Shown piece by piece: positions 15,501 to 23,417 of a stretch of DNA of 26,166 nt. Origin of the DNA: a virus; IMG/VR virus record IMGVR_UViG_3300010412_000070, positions 1 to 26,166 of that record; one strand, 5' to 3'. How positions within the stretch are numbered: position 1 is the first letter of the stretch; the number at the start of each line of letters is the position of its first letter. A program made the position numbers and the translations under genes. The notes beneath the pieces are model-generated. The model was not told the DNA's origin, did not search any database, and saw only the letters and a list, made by a program, of their open reading frames with translations.

Positions 15501-16130
15501 TCCGTCATCGAACAGACAAGCACCCGCGAAGAAAACCTTGCGCGATGGAAACAAGAAATCGACACACTGGCGCAACAATTGATGACGGCGGTCGACCCGG
15601 CAGAAATCGAACGTTTGACCGCGCAAATTGACACGCTATCGCGCAAATCATTCGGCGCGTTGACCGACGAAGAAAAAGCCGCGCAAGCACCCGCATTGTT
15701 GGAATATTTGTCTTGGGTCGAAGGCATCGCGCAACAACGATTGGAACAGGCGCGGCAAACGGTTTTGGACAAAGCCGACGAATTGAAAATCCATGTTCAA
15801 GGGGTTTTGGACACGATTGTCGACCCGTTGTTGTTGGTCGCACAAGAACACGGCATCGCAGCAGAAGCATTGTTGGAAGCGGGTTTGGCTTTGAATCCGA
15901 ACCAATCGCATGACTATAGCGGCGCAACTGGCGGCGACAATATCGGCGACCAAAAATGGACGAACGATTTGAATTCAGTCATCGCGACAACCGAAGCGGC
16001 GGCAAGCGTTTTGTCGTCCGAAGGCGCAGCCTATCGCGCAGCGACCGCGCAAATGGTCAACGCGGTTTACAACGTTTTGAGTACCCGACAAGTCGTTTAC
16101 GTTAAAAGCAAAAATGGAGAACTGGTATGA
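12507..16130 (+). CDS. tape measure protein
   Basis: A 1207-residue protein, the longest complete gene here. The start at 12507 follows GGAGAAAATAA. Residues about 50-240 form a tape-measure N-domain (MKGSLVTMTGSMENANKAFAALE, FAKTTPFTMEQSVNAF, then GKDMSQMIGAVADAS and a KISNLQDAIRNL segment). Residues about 410-620 are rich in Ala/Glu/Lys and predicted coiled coil. Residues about 668-730 are Gly/Ala-rich and hydrophobic (GTIGGAALGGGGSG, then GALIGGLVGGLLGGIF), a segment that may insert in membrane during DNA ejection. The C-terminal 470 residues are again helical. At about 0.15 nm per residue, the length would suggest a tail of about 180 nm. It sets tail length and forms part of the injection conduit. 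Confidence 0.95.
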   Translation: MGREVHTMELRFSADKAAKDAAKLDRQFDQLDSKAAGAGKSFNKLGLVLQGLGIGLLARDMVKTIVETERMKGSLVTMTGSMENANKAFAALEVFAKTTPFTMEQSVNAFTQLKSLGLEPTAAALTSFGNTAAAMGKDMSQMIGAVADASTMEFERLKEFGIKAKSEGDKVQFTFQGVTTEIEKNSKEIVKYLQNIGETTFAGAMEEQMKRLPGKISNLQDAIRNLWRTLGDTGVTEGLGKIVDYAASLIERLGNSIKSGFAADAMKIQMDAFLQPIRDAFAFLGGMDKELAKDIGSAWGTFFKFLIDEGPMLLVDTFTLLPYAWQLAVDGILETGGAMVQTFKNDWELIKKYVGIAGVSIVDGFQGAFDKLRLKSAELHDDMLNIFADMGEKIGATMLNIPWMKDLGEAMLNAAAAARENATALETQLQKQAARQQAYDDTIAAIEREIKILQDQNEMIDANMRGQWEANLKLLQARRDSLVAAREEARATAEANLANVDMVAILNELGKSKEEQLEIDKALKVANEAGFESVDALRKAFEALEDKLDPVIAKKRKLEAIEKLLKAALDAEIISQTRFNQLMAEVPKLLDDNIDAHDRYVKSVERGIERIDDAFGNMWADFIAEGQLTFDSVQEAFSQMIGDMIHEATTRTIKLQIDKAMAGEKVDWGAVGGSVLTGIGTIGGAALGGGGSGAATGSSIGALVGMFALSGPWGALIGGLVGGLLGGIFDKDPQLNLSGRAQGKTQQQRDTALGTIFQQKGAKVGGINNFGTAAAIADEIERFDQTIADMLDKETLAKVIERMKSWDVTFEDGAISAAKVVEDRFDFMMAAFDEGVQKFVAGGLSFEEKMKRFGMAMVVMNEMSENAALFGERTFTELLTVAEGMQKYGEDLGDTFKRLIDEMIQAQAAMEYLQEFLDSDLATAFEEAATAQGRTLYENLMHSAEAAEDMATEFDGTLSSILNLTDGVRTFGQYAAQTLMEIQNVMDSVAARFSTARESVIEQTSTREENLARWKQEIDTLAQQLMTAVDPAEIERLTAQIDTLSRKSFGALTDEEKAAQAPALLEYLSWVEGIAQQRLEQARQTVLDKADELKIHVQGVLDTIVDPLLLVAQEHGIAAEALLEAGLALNPNQSHDYSGATGGDNIGDQKWTNDLNSVIATTEAAASVLSSEGAAYRAATAQMVNAVYNVLSTRQVVYVKSKNGELV

Positions 16131-16633
16131 CGCGCACGTTGCCCGGTTCGATGGGAACGTCGGTCGCGGCGAAAATCACCGACCCGGTTTGGCTGATAGA
16201 TTTAAAATTCGCGTCATGGACATATTGGTCAAGCCGCGAGTTAGTCGATTACGGCGGCAATTCATACGCGCAAGCGCGATTGGAAGTTTTGTCCATCACG
16301 CCGACAGAAACGACGTTTCGTTTAGCCAATCATGACCGCGCGATTTCCGCGTTGGCATTAGCAGGACAAATTCGCGAAAACCCGGTCATCGTCGGTTTGT
16401 ATTACAACGGCGATTACCTGCAATATTGGGAAGGCGAAATCGATTCGTTCGACATCACCGACGACCGGCAAGGGAACTGGGTCACGTTTACATGCGTCGC
16501 GATGTCGGCGCGTGACGCGGTATTTCCGCGCGACAGGATGATACCGTCGGCGACATCATTCAATCATGTACCGCCGTCAGGTTCGACGATTAAATGGGGC
16601 GCGAATTACGTTATTTTGGAGTCATCAGAATGA
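16127..16633 (+). CDS. distal tail protein (DUF2163-like)
   Basis: A 168-residue protein overlapping the tape measure stop by 4 bases (ATGA), with GGAGAA upstream. It contains the features of small distal tail/hub proteins: an N-terminal beta region (DPVWLIDLKFASWTYWS), VLSITPTETTFRLANHDRAIS, ENPVIVGLYYNGDYLQYWEG, and a C-terminal FNHVPPSGSTIKWGANYVILES. This combination resembles DUF2163-type tail proteins that sit at the tail end next to the tip. The exact family is inferred from pattern and position. Confidence 0.6.
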   Translation: MTRTLPGSMGTSVAAKITDPVWLIDLKFASWTYWSSRELVDYGGNSYAQARLEVLSITPTETTFRLANHDRAISALALAGQIRENPVIVGLYYNGDYLQYWEGEIDSFDITDDRQGNWVTFTCVAMSARDAVFPRDRMIPSATSFNHVPPSGSTIKWGANYVILESSE

Positions 16634-16971
16634 GCGATTTCAACACGGTTACAGGTTTAGGCGAACCGGGCGAACGAACCGAAGTCGAACCAGATGCGGG
16701 GATTACGCTTTTCCGCACTCAAGGCGGCGGCGTTCGTGGCAGTCGCTATTATGCTGCAACGCGTTATTTGTTGAAGGTGTATTTCGATTACTGCACAACG
16801 ACGCAAGTTACCGCAATCATGGGACATTTCGACGGCGCGCCGACAAGCGACCACACAATTACGATTGACGGCATCACATATAATTTCAATTACATGAACC
16901 GCCCGATGATTGTCGGTTTTCATGGGCAACACCGACACGTTGCATTCGAAGCCGAAGGTTGGATTACCTAA
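16630..16971 (+). CDS. small tail protein, hypothetical
   Basis: A 113-residue protein starting at ATG 16630, overlapping the previous stop (ATGA); the same frame is open upstream to 16594, but that part lies inside the preceding gene. It is mostly beta (GITLFRTQGGGVRGSRYYAA, RYLLKVYFDYCTTTQV, and HTITIDGITYNFNYMN) and ends AFEAEGWIT immediately before the tip gene ATG. No family is recognised. Its place between the distal tail protein and the tip suggests a baseplate/tip assembly role. Confidence 0.65.
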   Translation: MSDFNTVTGLGEPGERTEVEPDAGITLFRTQGGGVRGSRYYAATRYLLKVYFDYCTTTQVTAIMGHFDGAPTSDHTITIDGITYNFNYMNRPMIVGFHGQHRHVAFEAEGWIT

Positions 16972-19569
16972 ATGGTTACGAAAACAAAAATCATTTATGA
17001 CCCGTTCGAAAAACCCGACAAATGGGCATTGATTGGAAAAGTCAAACCATACCCCGTCGCGCCGATTATCCCGCCAGATAAAGCGGACGGCGCATCACCG
17101 AAAATTTTAAAAGAAACCGCACCCCGCAATATTAATTATTCCATCAGCGCGGAAGGCGCATTGATTCCGATTGCTTACGGGCGTTGTTCGCCGCCGGGTC
17201 GAATTTTCGCCGTCACGACAGACGGTTCATATTTGATTATGGGCATCGCATGGGCGGCGGGCGAATGCGCAGCAATCAACAACGTTTACGCCGACAAAAC
17301 AGCAATCGCCAGTGCGAACGTCCACAACTATTTAGGCACACCGACCGGCGCGGTCGATTCGTGGTTATCGGCGAATATTTCGGGTTATGGCGACACGTTG
17401 CCGAACATTTGTTATTCGGTCGTTCGCATCAATGCGGCAACGTATTCGTCGCCGCCGAAAATTTGGGTTGATTTGAACGCATTGAAGGTTTACGACCCGC
17501 GCACAACGTCAACCGGGTTTTCGGAAAACTTTGCTTTGCATTACCGCGACGCGGCGGTTCGCATGGGTTTTTCGGTTGACGACGCAAGCATCGAAGACAC
17601 CGCCGACAGGTGCGACACCGAAATTGGCACGACATTAACGAAACGCAGGGCGGGCGGGTTTTTTTTCGATTATGCGGTTCGCGCGGAAGACGCGTTGTTG
17701 ACGTTGGCAGAATACGCGGGCGGTTTTCATTACATCGAAGGCAATACCTGTTATCTAATTCCTGACGCGCCCGCATCGGTTACAACGTCGTTCACATGGG
17801 ACGAAACCGACGGCACGGCGATTAAAATCCGCGAAGGTTCATTCGTCCTGAAAAAGCGTTCGATGAATCAATCGCCGAACCACGTCATTGTCGAATATAC
17901 CGATTTGACGACGAAGCCGTGGCGGCGCGCATTCGCGCAAGGTTCGTTGCCGTCTGGCACGTTGCGGTCGACGCGAATCGCTATGTCGGGTTTTCACAAT
18001 TACAACACCGCGCACCGATACAGGATTGAAAAGCAAAACTATTACGACCTGATAGATTTGGAAGTCGAATTCGTATGTTTCGACGACGGTTTGGAAATGG
18101 CGGTCGGCGACGTGTTCGACATCGATTCGCCAGATTTGACCGCCAAGCAATTTCGTTGTTTGAGTATGTCGCCCGCAGAAAACGGGCAATGGAATATTTT
18201 CGGGCGCGAATACGACCCGGCAAAATACAGCGACGCAGACGAAGACGAACCGACGTTCGACGACACGACATTGCCGAACCCGTCGATTGTGCCAGACGCG
18301 CCGGTTCCGTCGTTGTCTGAGGAAAATTACCAACTGCAAAACGAAACATGGGCAACGCGCATTCACGCAGAATGGGCAGCGGTCACGGATTACCCGTACA
18401 ACCACGAATTCGAAATGCGCGCGTATGTCGGCACAGCGTTGATTGGCACAGTACGCACCGACGATTTAGAAGCAACATTCGGGCCATTGCAGGAAGCTGT
18501 TCAATACGACATCGATTTATATGTCGTCGGCGTTGGCGGCATTCGGGGCGCAAAAGGCAGCAACAGTTTAACTGCGTTGGGCAAACAAAACCCGCCCGAA
18601 TTTGGAGTCGGCGCACAATTGCGCGGTGTCGAAGCAGGCGGGCGCGTGTTCTTGAATTGGGACGCGGCGGACGATGACATTTGGGCATACGAAGTTCGAT
18701 TCGGCGGCAGCGGGCAAACATGGGCGCAAATGTCGACATTAACGCAAACCGATACGTTATGGTATACCGCCGAAACCGTGCCGCAAGGAACGTGGGATTT
18801 CAAAGTTCGCGCAATCGATTCGGTCGGCGTTGAATCGACCAACGAATTGACGTTATCAAGTTTGGAAGTCACAAGCGACGCGGACAGTTATGCGGCGGTC
18901 GATGCAACCATAGCGGTCGATACCGGCAACTTAACCAACATGACATTATCGGGCGTTGAATATTTGCCCGACGACGGCACATCATGGAACACGTTATTTC
19001 CAAACGCCATGAATACCTACACGAACCCGCTAATCACTTACGGCGGAAGTTTCACAACCCAAGTTTGGTCGCAGGAACACGACATCGGCGCAATCGTTTC
19101 GGCGAATTTTCAGATGTCGACGAACGTTCAAGAATATGTCGGCACGGTCGATTACACGTTGCAGATTTCCGACACGTCGGGCGGGCCATACGACGATTAT
19201 TCCGTTTTGTCGGTGAACGCGTCGGGTCGTTACGTTCGCCTGAAAGTCATCGGCTTGACGACCGACCGTTGGGTATTGCGCCCGGAATATTTTCACATCA
19301 CCGCATTAGTGAACACGATTACCAAAGAAGGTGAAGGCACAAGCAGTTCGTCGACTTATGTAAAAATTACATTGGACAGGGCATATTCGAAAGTCGTCAG
19401 TTTGAAAATTCAGCCTGTCAGTAGCGGCGGCGCGGAAGATTTGACAGGCGTTCCCGACGACATCATTTTGAACGATGCGGGTTATACGACGTTCAAGGTT
19501 TATGTTTTCAAAGACGGCGTTGGACAAGTTGAGCGAGATTTCTATTACACGGCAAGAGTGATTAAGTAA
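16972..19569 (+). CDS. tail tip / host specificity protein (J-like)
   Basis: An 865-residue protein starting at the base after the previous stop. The N-terminal half has hub-like features: SAEGALIPIAYGRCSPPG near 57-74, and WVDLNALKVYDPRTTS, then a GFSVDDASIEDTADRCD segment of the kind found in lambda J-type and tail-hub proteins. Residues about 446-536 and 543-623 resemble fibronectin type III-like beta domains (the second with VFLNWDAADDDIWAYEVRF and WDFKVRAIDSVGVES). The region near 725-765 (VDYTLQISDTSGGPYDDY, then ASGRYVRLKVIG) resembles a discoidin/galactose-binding fold. The tip would plug the tube and contact the host receptor. Two unusual features are the near-absence of Cys and the length, shorter than lambda J. 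Confidence 0.8.
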   Translation: MVTKTKIIYDPFEKPDKWALIGKVKPYPVAPIIPPDKADGASPKILKETAPRNINYSISAEGALIPIAYGRCSPPGRIFAVTTDGSYLIMGIAWAAGECAAINNVYADKTAIASANVHNYLGTPTGAVDSWLSANISGYGDTLPNICYSVVRINAATYSSPPKIWVDLNALKVYDPRTTSTGFSENFALHYRDAAVRMGFSVDDASIEDTADRCDTEIGTTLTKRRAGGFFFDYAVRAEDALLTLAEYAGGFHYIEGNTCYLIPDAPASVTTSFTWDETDGTAIKIREGSFVLKKRSMNQSPNHVIVEYTDLTTKPWRRAFAQGSLPSGTLRSTRIAMSGFHNYNTAHRYRIEKQNYYDLIDLEVEFVCFDDGLEMAVGDVFDIDSPDLTAKQFRCLSMSPAENGQWNIFGREYDPAKYSDADEDEPTFDDTTLPNPSIVPDAPVPSLSEENYQLQNETWATRIHAEWAAVTDYPYNHEFEMRAYVGTALIGTVRTDDLEATFGPLQEAVQYDIDLYVVGVGGIRGAKGSNSLTALGKQNPPEFGVGAQLRGVEAGGRVFLNWDAADDDIWAYEVRFGGSGQTWAQMSTLTQTDTLWYTAETVPQGTWDFKVRAIDSVGVESTNELTLSSLEVTSDADSYAAVDATIAVDTGNLTNMTLSGVEYLPDDGTSWNTLFPNAMNTYTNPLITYGGSFTTQVWSQEHDIGAIVSANFQMSTNVQEYVGTVDYTLQISDTSGGPYDDYSVLSVNASGRYVRLKVIGLTTDRWVLRPEYFHITALVNTITKEGEGTSSSSTYVKITLDRAYSKVVSLKIQPVSSGGAEDLTGVPDDIILNDAGYTTFKVYVFKDGVGQVERDFYYTARVIK

Positions 19570-20382
19570 ATGGCATTTGACCCCACAAAACCAGTTGGCA
19601 CAGATACAGGCCCGACCGTCGTCACCGACACGCGCAACAATTTAAACGAATTGAAAGCGTTAATCGACGTAAGGATTCCGTTTACAGGTTCAGGCACTTA
19701 TGCGTTGACCCCGACTTGGTCGGGAACGCATACATGGGACGCGGCGGGCATTGTGGTGAAGCGCGCGCACGGCGGCGACTTTTCGATTTACACGCAAAAG
19801 ACAATCGAAGCAGGCCACACGAACGCGCACCGTTTAAGGATACTGGCAACCGACAACGGCGCGACGATTGCATGGCGACCCGAAATCGACGGCGTAGACG
19901 CGCCGACCAAACAACTGCGTTTCGATTACGCGGGCGAAAAATGGGTCATAGGCACAGGTTCAGACGAACTTTGGCATGGCGGCAATTTTGACCCGTTGAA
20001 CATTAAACCGACGACGGCGAAATTCGGGCGCGTTCGGAAAAAAGTAACAAAATTGACAAGCAGCACAGCGGTTGGTTTGTCGCCTGATACCGACGGCGAA
20101 CATTATGTCATCCAATTAGCGCACACGTCGACGTTCACGTTCACATTGCCGACGGGCGCAGATTCCGATTTGGGCAGTCATTACAGCATTTCTGGAATCG
20201 TCACGATTGAAAACGTTTCAGGCGCGGGAACGATTACATTGGCAGCGACCGGCGCAGACAAAACCGAAACGAATGGAACGCAGGATTCGACCGTCGGCAA
20301 CGTGCAAACTTTGGCTTATACAATCACGCGTTTCGACGCGTCGGGCGAACGCAGGATAGTCAATTTTTCTTGGGTATCGTGA
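19570..20382 (+). CDS. tail fibre-like protein with anchoring N-terminus
   Basis: A 270-residue protein that starts at the base after the tip stop. It opens with FDPTKPVGTDTGPTVV followed by NNLNELKALID, an anchoring module typical of phage fibre proteins and repeated in the gene at 20968. The middle (residues about 40-145) is beta-rich and contains a fibre-like segment WHGGNFDPLNIKP at about 135-147. The C-terminal part (about 150-270) is Thr/Ser/Gly-rich with alternating strands, suitable for a trimeric shaft or head. Probably attached to the tip. The receptor is unknown. Confidence 0.7.
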   Translation: MAFDPTKPVGTDTGPTVVTDTRNNLNELKALIDVRIPFTGSGTYALTPTWSGTHTWDAAGIVVKRAHGGDFSIYTQKTIEAGHTNAHRLRILATDNGATIAWRPEIDGVDAPTKQLRFDYAGEKWVIGTGSDELWHGGNFDPLNIKPTTAKFGRVRKKVTKLTSSTAVGLSPDTDGEHYVIQLAHTSTFTFTLPTGADSDLGSHYSISGIVTIENVSGAGTITLAATGADKTETNGTQDSTVGNVQTLAYTITRFDASGERRIVNFSWVS

Positions 20383-20967
20383 ATGGCAACAACGACATCA
20401 TACGAATATATTCCGTCTTGCTACGAAGCGTCAGACGGAAATTGGCCGTGGAATTCGATTGCCGCATTGCCAAGCGGCGAAGCCAGTTGGTCGCAACCCG
20501 GCGACGCGGCGCACATCAACGAAAGCCTGAATCGAATTATTTTCACTGGCATCGAAAATATGTTTTCGTCGCACAACCTGACACCCGCCCATCGCTTGCG
20601 CGACGTGGATTTCAAATTTGAAGCGCGGCAAGGTTTGGCGGTTTTTGCAGAATATGACCCGTACAAGATTCGGCTTTATTGGTCATACGCAACGCAATAC
20701 ATTCAACCGCCATTGGACTTTGCGTGGCCCGGAACAGTTTTCACAAGCGGTCACACGTTGGAACAATGGGGGTTTTCTTTGGCGGGCGACGGCACAGCAG
20801 CGATGACGAAATTGTTGTCGGGCGATTTTAGACCGCGCATTCAGCCCTACAATTTTGACGGCAGCGGCGTATTGGCAACGCCCGCATACGTTCGGCAATT
20901 CCAATTGCGCATCACTTACGATTTGCCCGTTCCACGGAACGCCGGTTTATTGACGGGGATTTTATAA
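20383..20967 (+). CDS. hypothetical virion protein of fibre cluster
   Basis: A 194-residue protein abutting the preceding stop (TGA then ATG). It is rich in aromatic residues and proline (IPSCYEASDGNWPWNSIAAL, IRLYWSYATQYIQPPLD), with no clear repeats, signal or membrane segment. It ends in a beta-rich FQLRITYDLPVPRNAG. Its location between two genes with the same anchoring module makes it a likely fibre or tail-tip accessory. No family is recognised. Confidence 0.6.
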   Translation: MATTTSYEYIPSCYEASDGNWPWNSIAALPSGEASWSQPGDAAHINESLNRIIFTGIENMFSSHNLTPAHRLRDVDFKFEARQGLAVFAEYDPYKIRLYWSYATQYIQPPLDFAWPGTVFTSGHTLEQWGFSLAGDGTAAMTKLLSGDFRPRIQPYNFDGSGVLATPAYVRQFQLRITYDLPVPRNAGLLTGIL

Positions 20968-21348
20968 ATGGCAACATTGCCACATGCTGTTTTCGATGAT
21001 GGAAAACCCGTCGGCACGGATACAGGCCCGACCGTTGTTGGCGACGTTCACGACAACTTGCAGGCGTTACGCGACGCGGTTGTTTTGGGCGCGATGGAAG
21101 ATTGGGACTGCACACGAACGTTTGATGGCACTTATACCGACGAAGTTGCTACCGAAACTTATGACAAATCGACGGAACGCGTTCAGGCGGTTTACACTTG
21201 GGAATTGTCATCGGGCGTTCGACGCGTTTCGCAAATCGTTTATAAATATAGCAGTACAAGCGGCGCGGATTACGACACGATTGGAACATGGACACCGACA
21301 TACGCGGGCGCGTCCGACCATCGAATCACAAGCGAGACGTGGACATGA
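20968..21348 (+). CDS. small fibre protein with duplicated anchoring module
   Basis: A 126-residue protein whose first 40 residues (FDDGKPVGTDTGPTVVGDVH, then DNLQALRDAV) are a divergent copy of the N-terminus of the 19570 gene. The shared DNA includes an exact 17-base match (19603-19619 and 21019-21035). The rest (WDCTRTFDGTYTDEV, then VYTWELSSGVRRVSQIVYKY) is a short beta domain. It could be a short fibre or a capping protein that docks on the same site as the longer fibre. The stop overlaps the start of the Gly-rich gene (ATGA). Confidence 0.65.
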   Translation: MATLPHAVFDDGKPVGTDTGPTVVGDVHDNLQALRDAVVLGAMEDWDCTRTFDGTYTDEVATETYDKSTERVQAVYTWELSSGVRRVSQIVYKYSSTSGADYDTIGTWTPTYAGASDHRITSETWT

Positions 21349-22217
21349 GCAACGGATTAATTGCGACAATCGCGGCATGGGTCGGAAAAATCAAAACCGA
21401 CGTTGCGGATATTTTGACCGATACCGCAGCCATGCAACCGACGATTGCGACGAACCTTGACGGCAAAATTTCTGAAATTGCATCGGGCGCGATGCTGAAT
21501 CAAACGCAACTTACTTCCGGTTCTGGAACGTGGACATTCCCAACCGACATGATTGGCGATTTCGTCGTCGTAACATTGACCGGCGCGGGCGGCGGTGGCG
21601 GGTTCAAAAACGCGACAGGCGACGGCGGTGGCGGTGGCGGTGGCGGCGAAATCATTTGGCGCGCAAAAATATTTGTTGACAACATCGCGCAATCGGGCAT
21701 CGCGTATTCAATTGGTTCGGGCGGTACTGGCGGCGCAACGGGCGCACACAATGACGGCGGCAACGGCGGGTCAACAACGTTTGGTTTGCTTTCAGCGGCG
21801 GGCGGTTACGGCGGCGACGGCAACGCGGGAGGGACGGGCGGCGCGGGCGGCGGTTCGACGGGCGCGGCAGCACCGGCAGCAGATGACGACGGCAACGACA
21901 GCACCGGAACGTCGGAATTCGTCGGCGAAGTTATTCGATGGGGCGGCGCAAGCGGCGGCAGCGGCGCATTTAATCTTACATCGGGCAGTGACGGCGGCGA
22001 CACTTATTTTGCTTTAGGTGGCGACATCAACACGGTTTTAGGCGACGACGCGGGCGGCGGCGGTGCGTCGTTGGGCGGCGGCGGCGCGCAAGGCGCGAAT
22101 ACGACAACCGTCACACCGACATATGGCGCGGGCGGTTCGGGCGGCGATTACGGCGCGTCGCTTGCCGGTCAAAACGGCGCGAACGGAATCATCATCATCG
22201 AATATTGGACGGGTTAA
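21345..22217 (+). CDS. glycine-rich fibre/adhesin protein
   Basis: A 290-residue protein starting at ATG 21345 in an ATGA overlap; the frame is open upstream only as a shadow of the preceding gene. Residues about 1-50 are helical (IATIAAWVGKIKTDVADIL). SGTWTFPTDMIGDFVVVTL leads into a Gly-rich domain of about 210 residues with GAGGGGGF, a run of eight Gly, GGYGGDGNAGGTGGAGGG and GGGGASLGGGGAQ. It ends with a hydrophobic strand NGIIIIEYWTG. Gly-rich domains of this kind appear in phage adhesins; the T4-like S16 gp38 uses polyglycine-II helices for receptor contact. The similarity here is compositional, so the receptor role is inference. Confidence 0.75.
   Translation: MSNGLIATIAAWVGKIKTDVADILTDTAAMQPTIATNLDGKISEIASGAMLNQTQLTSGSGTWTFPTDMIGDFVVVTLTGAGGGGGFKNATGDGGGGGGGGEIIWRAKIFVDNIAQSGIAYSIGSGGTGGATGAHNDGGNGGSTTFGLLSAAGGYGGDGNAGGTGGAGGGSTGAAAPAADDDGNDSTGTSEFVGEVIRWGGASGGSGAFNLTSGSDGGDTYFALGGDINTVLGDDAGGGGASLGGGGAQGANTTTVTPTYGAGGSGGDYGASLAGQNGANGIIIIEYWTG
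21580..22180 (+). repeat. GGC/GGT-rich low-complexity coding tract
   Basis: The DNA for the Gly-rich domain is dominated by GGC, GGT and GCG codons, with (GGTGGC)n-like short repeats near 21620-21648. It is coding, but such tracts can expand or contract by slippage, giving length variants of the adhesin. Confidence 0.65.
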
Positions 22218-22690
22218 TGATTACATACGCAGAAGTTCAACGATTCAATGACACCAAATTCGGCAGGGTGCATGTTATCGCGCAAGCGGAAACTTTGCCG
22301 GTCAGCGTTCCGCAAATTTTGTTTATCGATTTAGCGGGCTATTCGCCGACCCCGTTGGTTGGTTGGTATTACGACAAAACGAACGACGTGTTTTCCGAAA
22401 CATTGCCGTCGGGCGCAATCGAATCAAAACCGTTATTGACACCCGTTCAATTTTGGTTCGAAAAATTTACCGACGACGAACGCGCGATGGTTTGGGCAGC
22501 ATTGGCGGGCGTTGATTTGCCGGGCGTTTCGTTTTCGCAAGAACGGCATCGGTGGCGCATAACCGCGTGGCGCGATGTTTACTTGCGTTCGAATGTTGAC
22601 CGCGCAAATTCGGAAACGATTTGGTGCGTCAATGCACTGGAATTGGCAGGCGTAATTTCTGCGGGCAGGGCAGCGGAAATTCTCGGTTAA
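22217..22690 (+). CDS. hypothetical, tail fibre accessory
   Basis: A 157-residue protein starting at ATG 22217 within a TAATG overlap. It has an aromatic beta-rich N-terminal half (VHVIAQAETLPVSVPQILFI, then PLVGWYYDKTNDVFSE, a GW-Y-x-x motif recalling fibre-associated and chaperone proteins) and a helical C-terminal half (PVQFWFEKFTDDERAMVWAA). A fibre chaperone role is possible, because it follows a Gly-rich adhesin as such chaperones often do, but it is not established. It is the last gene before the promoter-like motif. Confidence 0.6.
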   Translation: MITYAEVQRFNDTKFGRVHVIAQAETLPVSVPQILFIDLAGYSPTPLVGWYYDKTNDVFSETLPSGAIESKPLLTPVQFWFEKFTDDERAMVWAALAGVDLPGVSFSQERHRWRITAWRDVYLRSNVDRANSETIWCVNALELAGVISAGRAAEILG

Positions 22691-22691
22691 C

Positions 22692-22707
22692 GTGGTATGA
22701 TATTTAT
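22692..22707 (+). promoter_or_regulatory. putative promoter, extended -10 type
   Basis: GTGGTATGATATT (22692-22704) then TATA lies right after the 22690 stop. TG at 22693-22694 followed by TATGAT (22696-22701) is a close match to an extended -10. It differs from the motif at 7726-7738 by a single base over 13. No convincing -35. It would serve the small genes from 22745 onward. The ribosome binding site TTGAGGAA at 22729-22736 follows. Confidence 0.5.
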
Positions 22708-22744
22708 ACCGGCGAACCATAACAATTGATTGAGGAAAAATGTT

Positions 22745-22948
22745 ATGAGCAACGAACACGAAATGGATAAGGCAACACAAGCGAAATATCTTGCCAATCC
22801 TGAAACAATTCAACTGGCTATCGATGCCGCCGAACGTCGTTTAGAACAAGCGCATTTCAAGGCGAAACATGCGTTTTATGCGGCGAAGGTTGCGACGTTG
22901 ACCAAACTTCAAAAAGCCGCGAAAGCGGCGGGTTTATTGGGAGAATAA
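22745..22948 (+). CDS. small helical hypothetical protein
   Basis: A 67-residue protein with ATG 22745 chosen because GAGGAA lies about 9 bases upstream; a TTG at 22730 in the same frame is less likely. It is almost entirely helical (IQLAIDAAERRLEQAHFKAK, then HAFYAAKVATLTKLQKAAKA), so probably a short coiled coil. No family is recognised. It is the first gene after the promoter-like motif and abuts the next gene with a 3-base gap. Confidence 0.65.
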   Translation: MSNEHEMDKATQAKYLANPETIQLAIDAAERRLEQAHFKAKHAFYAAKVATLTKLQKAAKAAGLLGE

Positions 22949-22951
22949 ATC

Positions 22952-23377
22952 ATGGCACTTGAACCGCAGATTAGTTATCTGGCAGCAAAAGCCGCACTTG
23001 ATAATTTGTTGGATTTGGTCGATGGCGGCGCATCATTTGGCTATATTGAAATCCGCGACGGCACGAAACCGACGAATTGCGAAACCGCATCGGCGGGAAC
23101 ATTGGCGGCAACGTTGACAATGAGCGACCCGGCGTTTTTGGCAGCAACCGACCAGAACCCGAATGCGCGCGCAGCGGCAGACACGATTTCGGACGACACA
23201 AGCGCAGACGCAACCACGACGGTTACATATTTTCGCGTGTTCGATTCGAACGCTGTTTGCATCATGCAAGGCACGGTTGGCACGTCAGGCGCAGACATGA
23301 ATTTTAATTCGGTCGCATTTCAATCAGGAGCGAATGTAAGCATTTCATCGTTCTTGGTAACAATGCCTGAATCCTGA
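22952..23377 (+). CDS. hypothetical phage structural-type protein
   Basis: A 141-residue protein with ribosome binding site GGGAGAAT. It has an N-terminal helix (ISYLAAKAALDNLLDLVDGG), then the pattern GYIEIRDGTKPTNCETASAG, TLAATLTMSDPAFL, FRVFDSNAVCIMQGTVG and TSGADMNFNSVAFQSGANV. This arrangement is known from small proteins of unassigned function near phage tail genes, where Gly-Thr and Thr-rich strands predict an Ig-like or jelly-roll domain. A virion decoration or fibre-associated role is likely but unproven. Confidence 0.65.
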   Translation: MALEPQISYLAAKAALDNLLDLVDGGASFGYIEIRDGTKPTNCETASAGTLAATLTMSDPAFLAATDQNPNARAAADTISDDTSADATTTVTYFRVFDSNAVCIMQGTVGTSGADMNFNSVAFQSGANVSISSFLVTMPES

Positions 23378-23385
23378 TAATTGAT

Positions 23386-23405
23386 AGCCGCCCCAACGGG
23401 CGGCT
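23386..23405 (+). terminator. GC-rich hairpin between small tail genes
   Basis: AGCCGCCC (23386-23393) and GGGCGGCT (23398-23405) form a perfect 8-bp stem with the loop CAAC, 8 bases after the stop at 23377. Only one extra T (23406) follows, so intrinsic termination would be weak. GGGAGG at 23407-23412, immediately after the stem, is the ribosome binding site of the next gene, so this hairpin could also affect its translation. Confidence 0.55.
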
Positions 23406-23417
23406 TGGGAGGGCGAC

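Noticed and set aside
21595-22017. Ala/Thr/Arg-rich ORF within the glycine-rich fibre gene
   Set aside because: A frame shadow of GGC-rich DNA.
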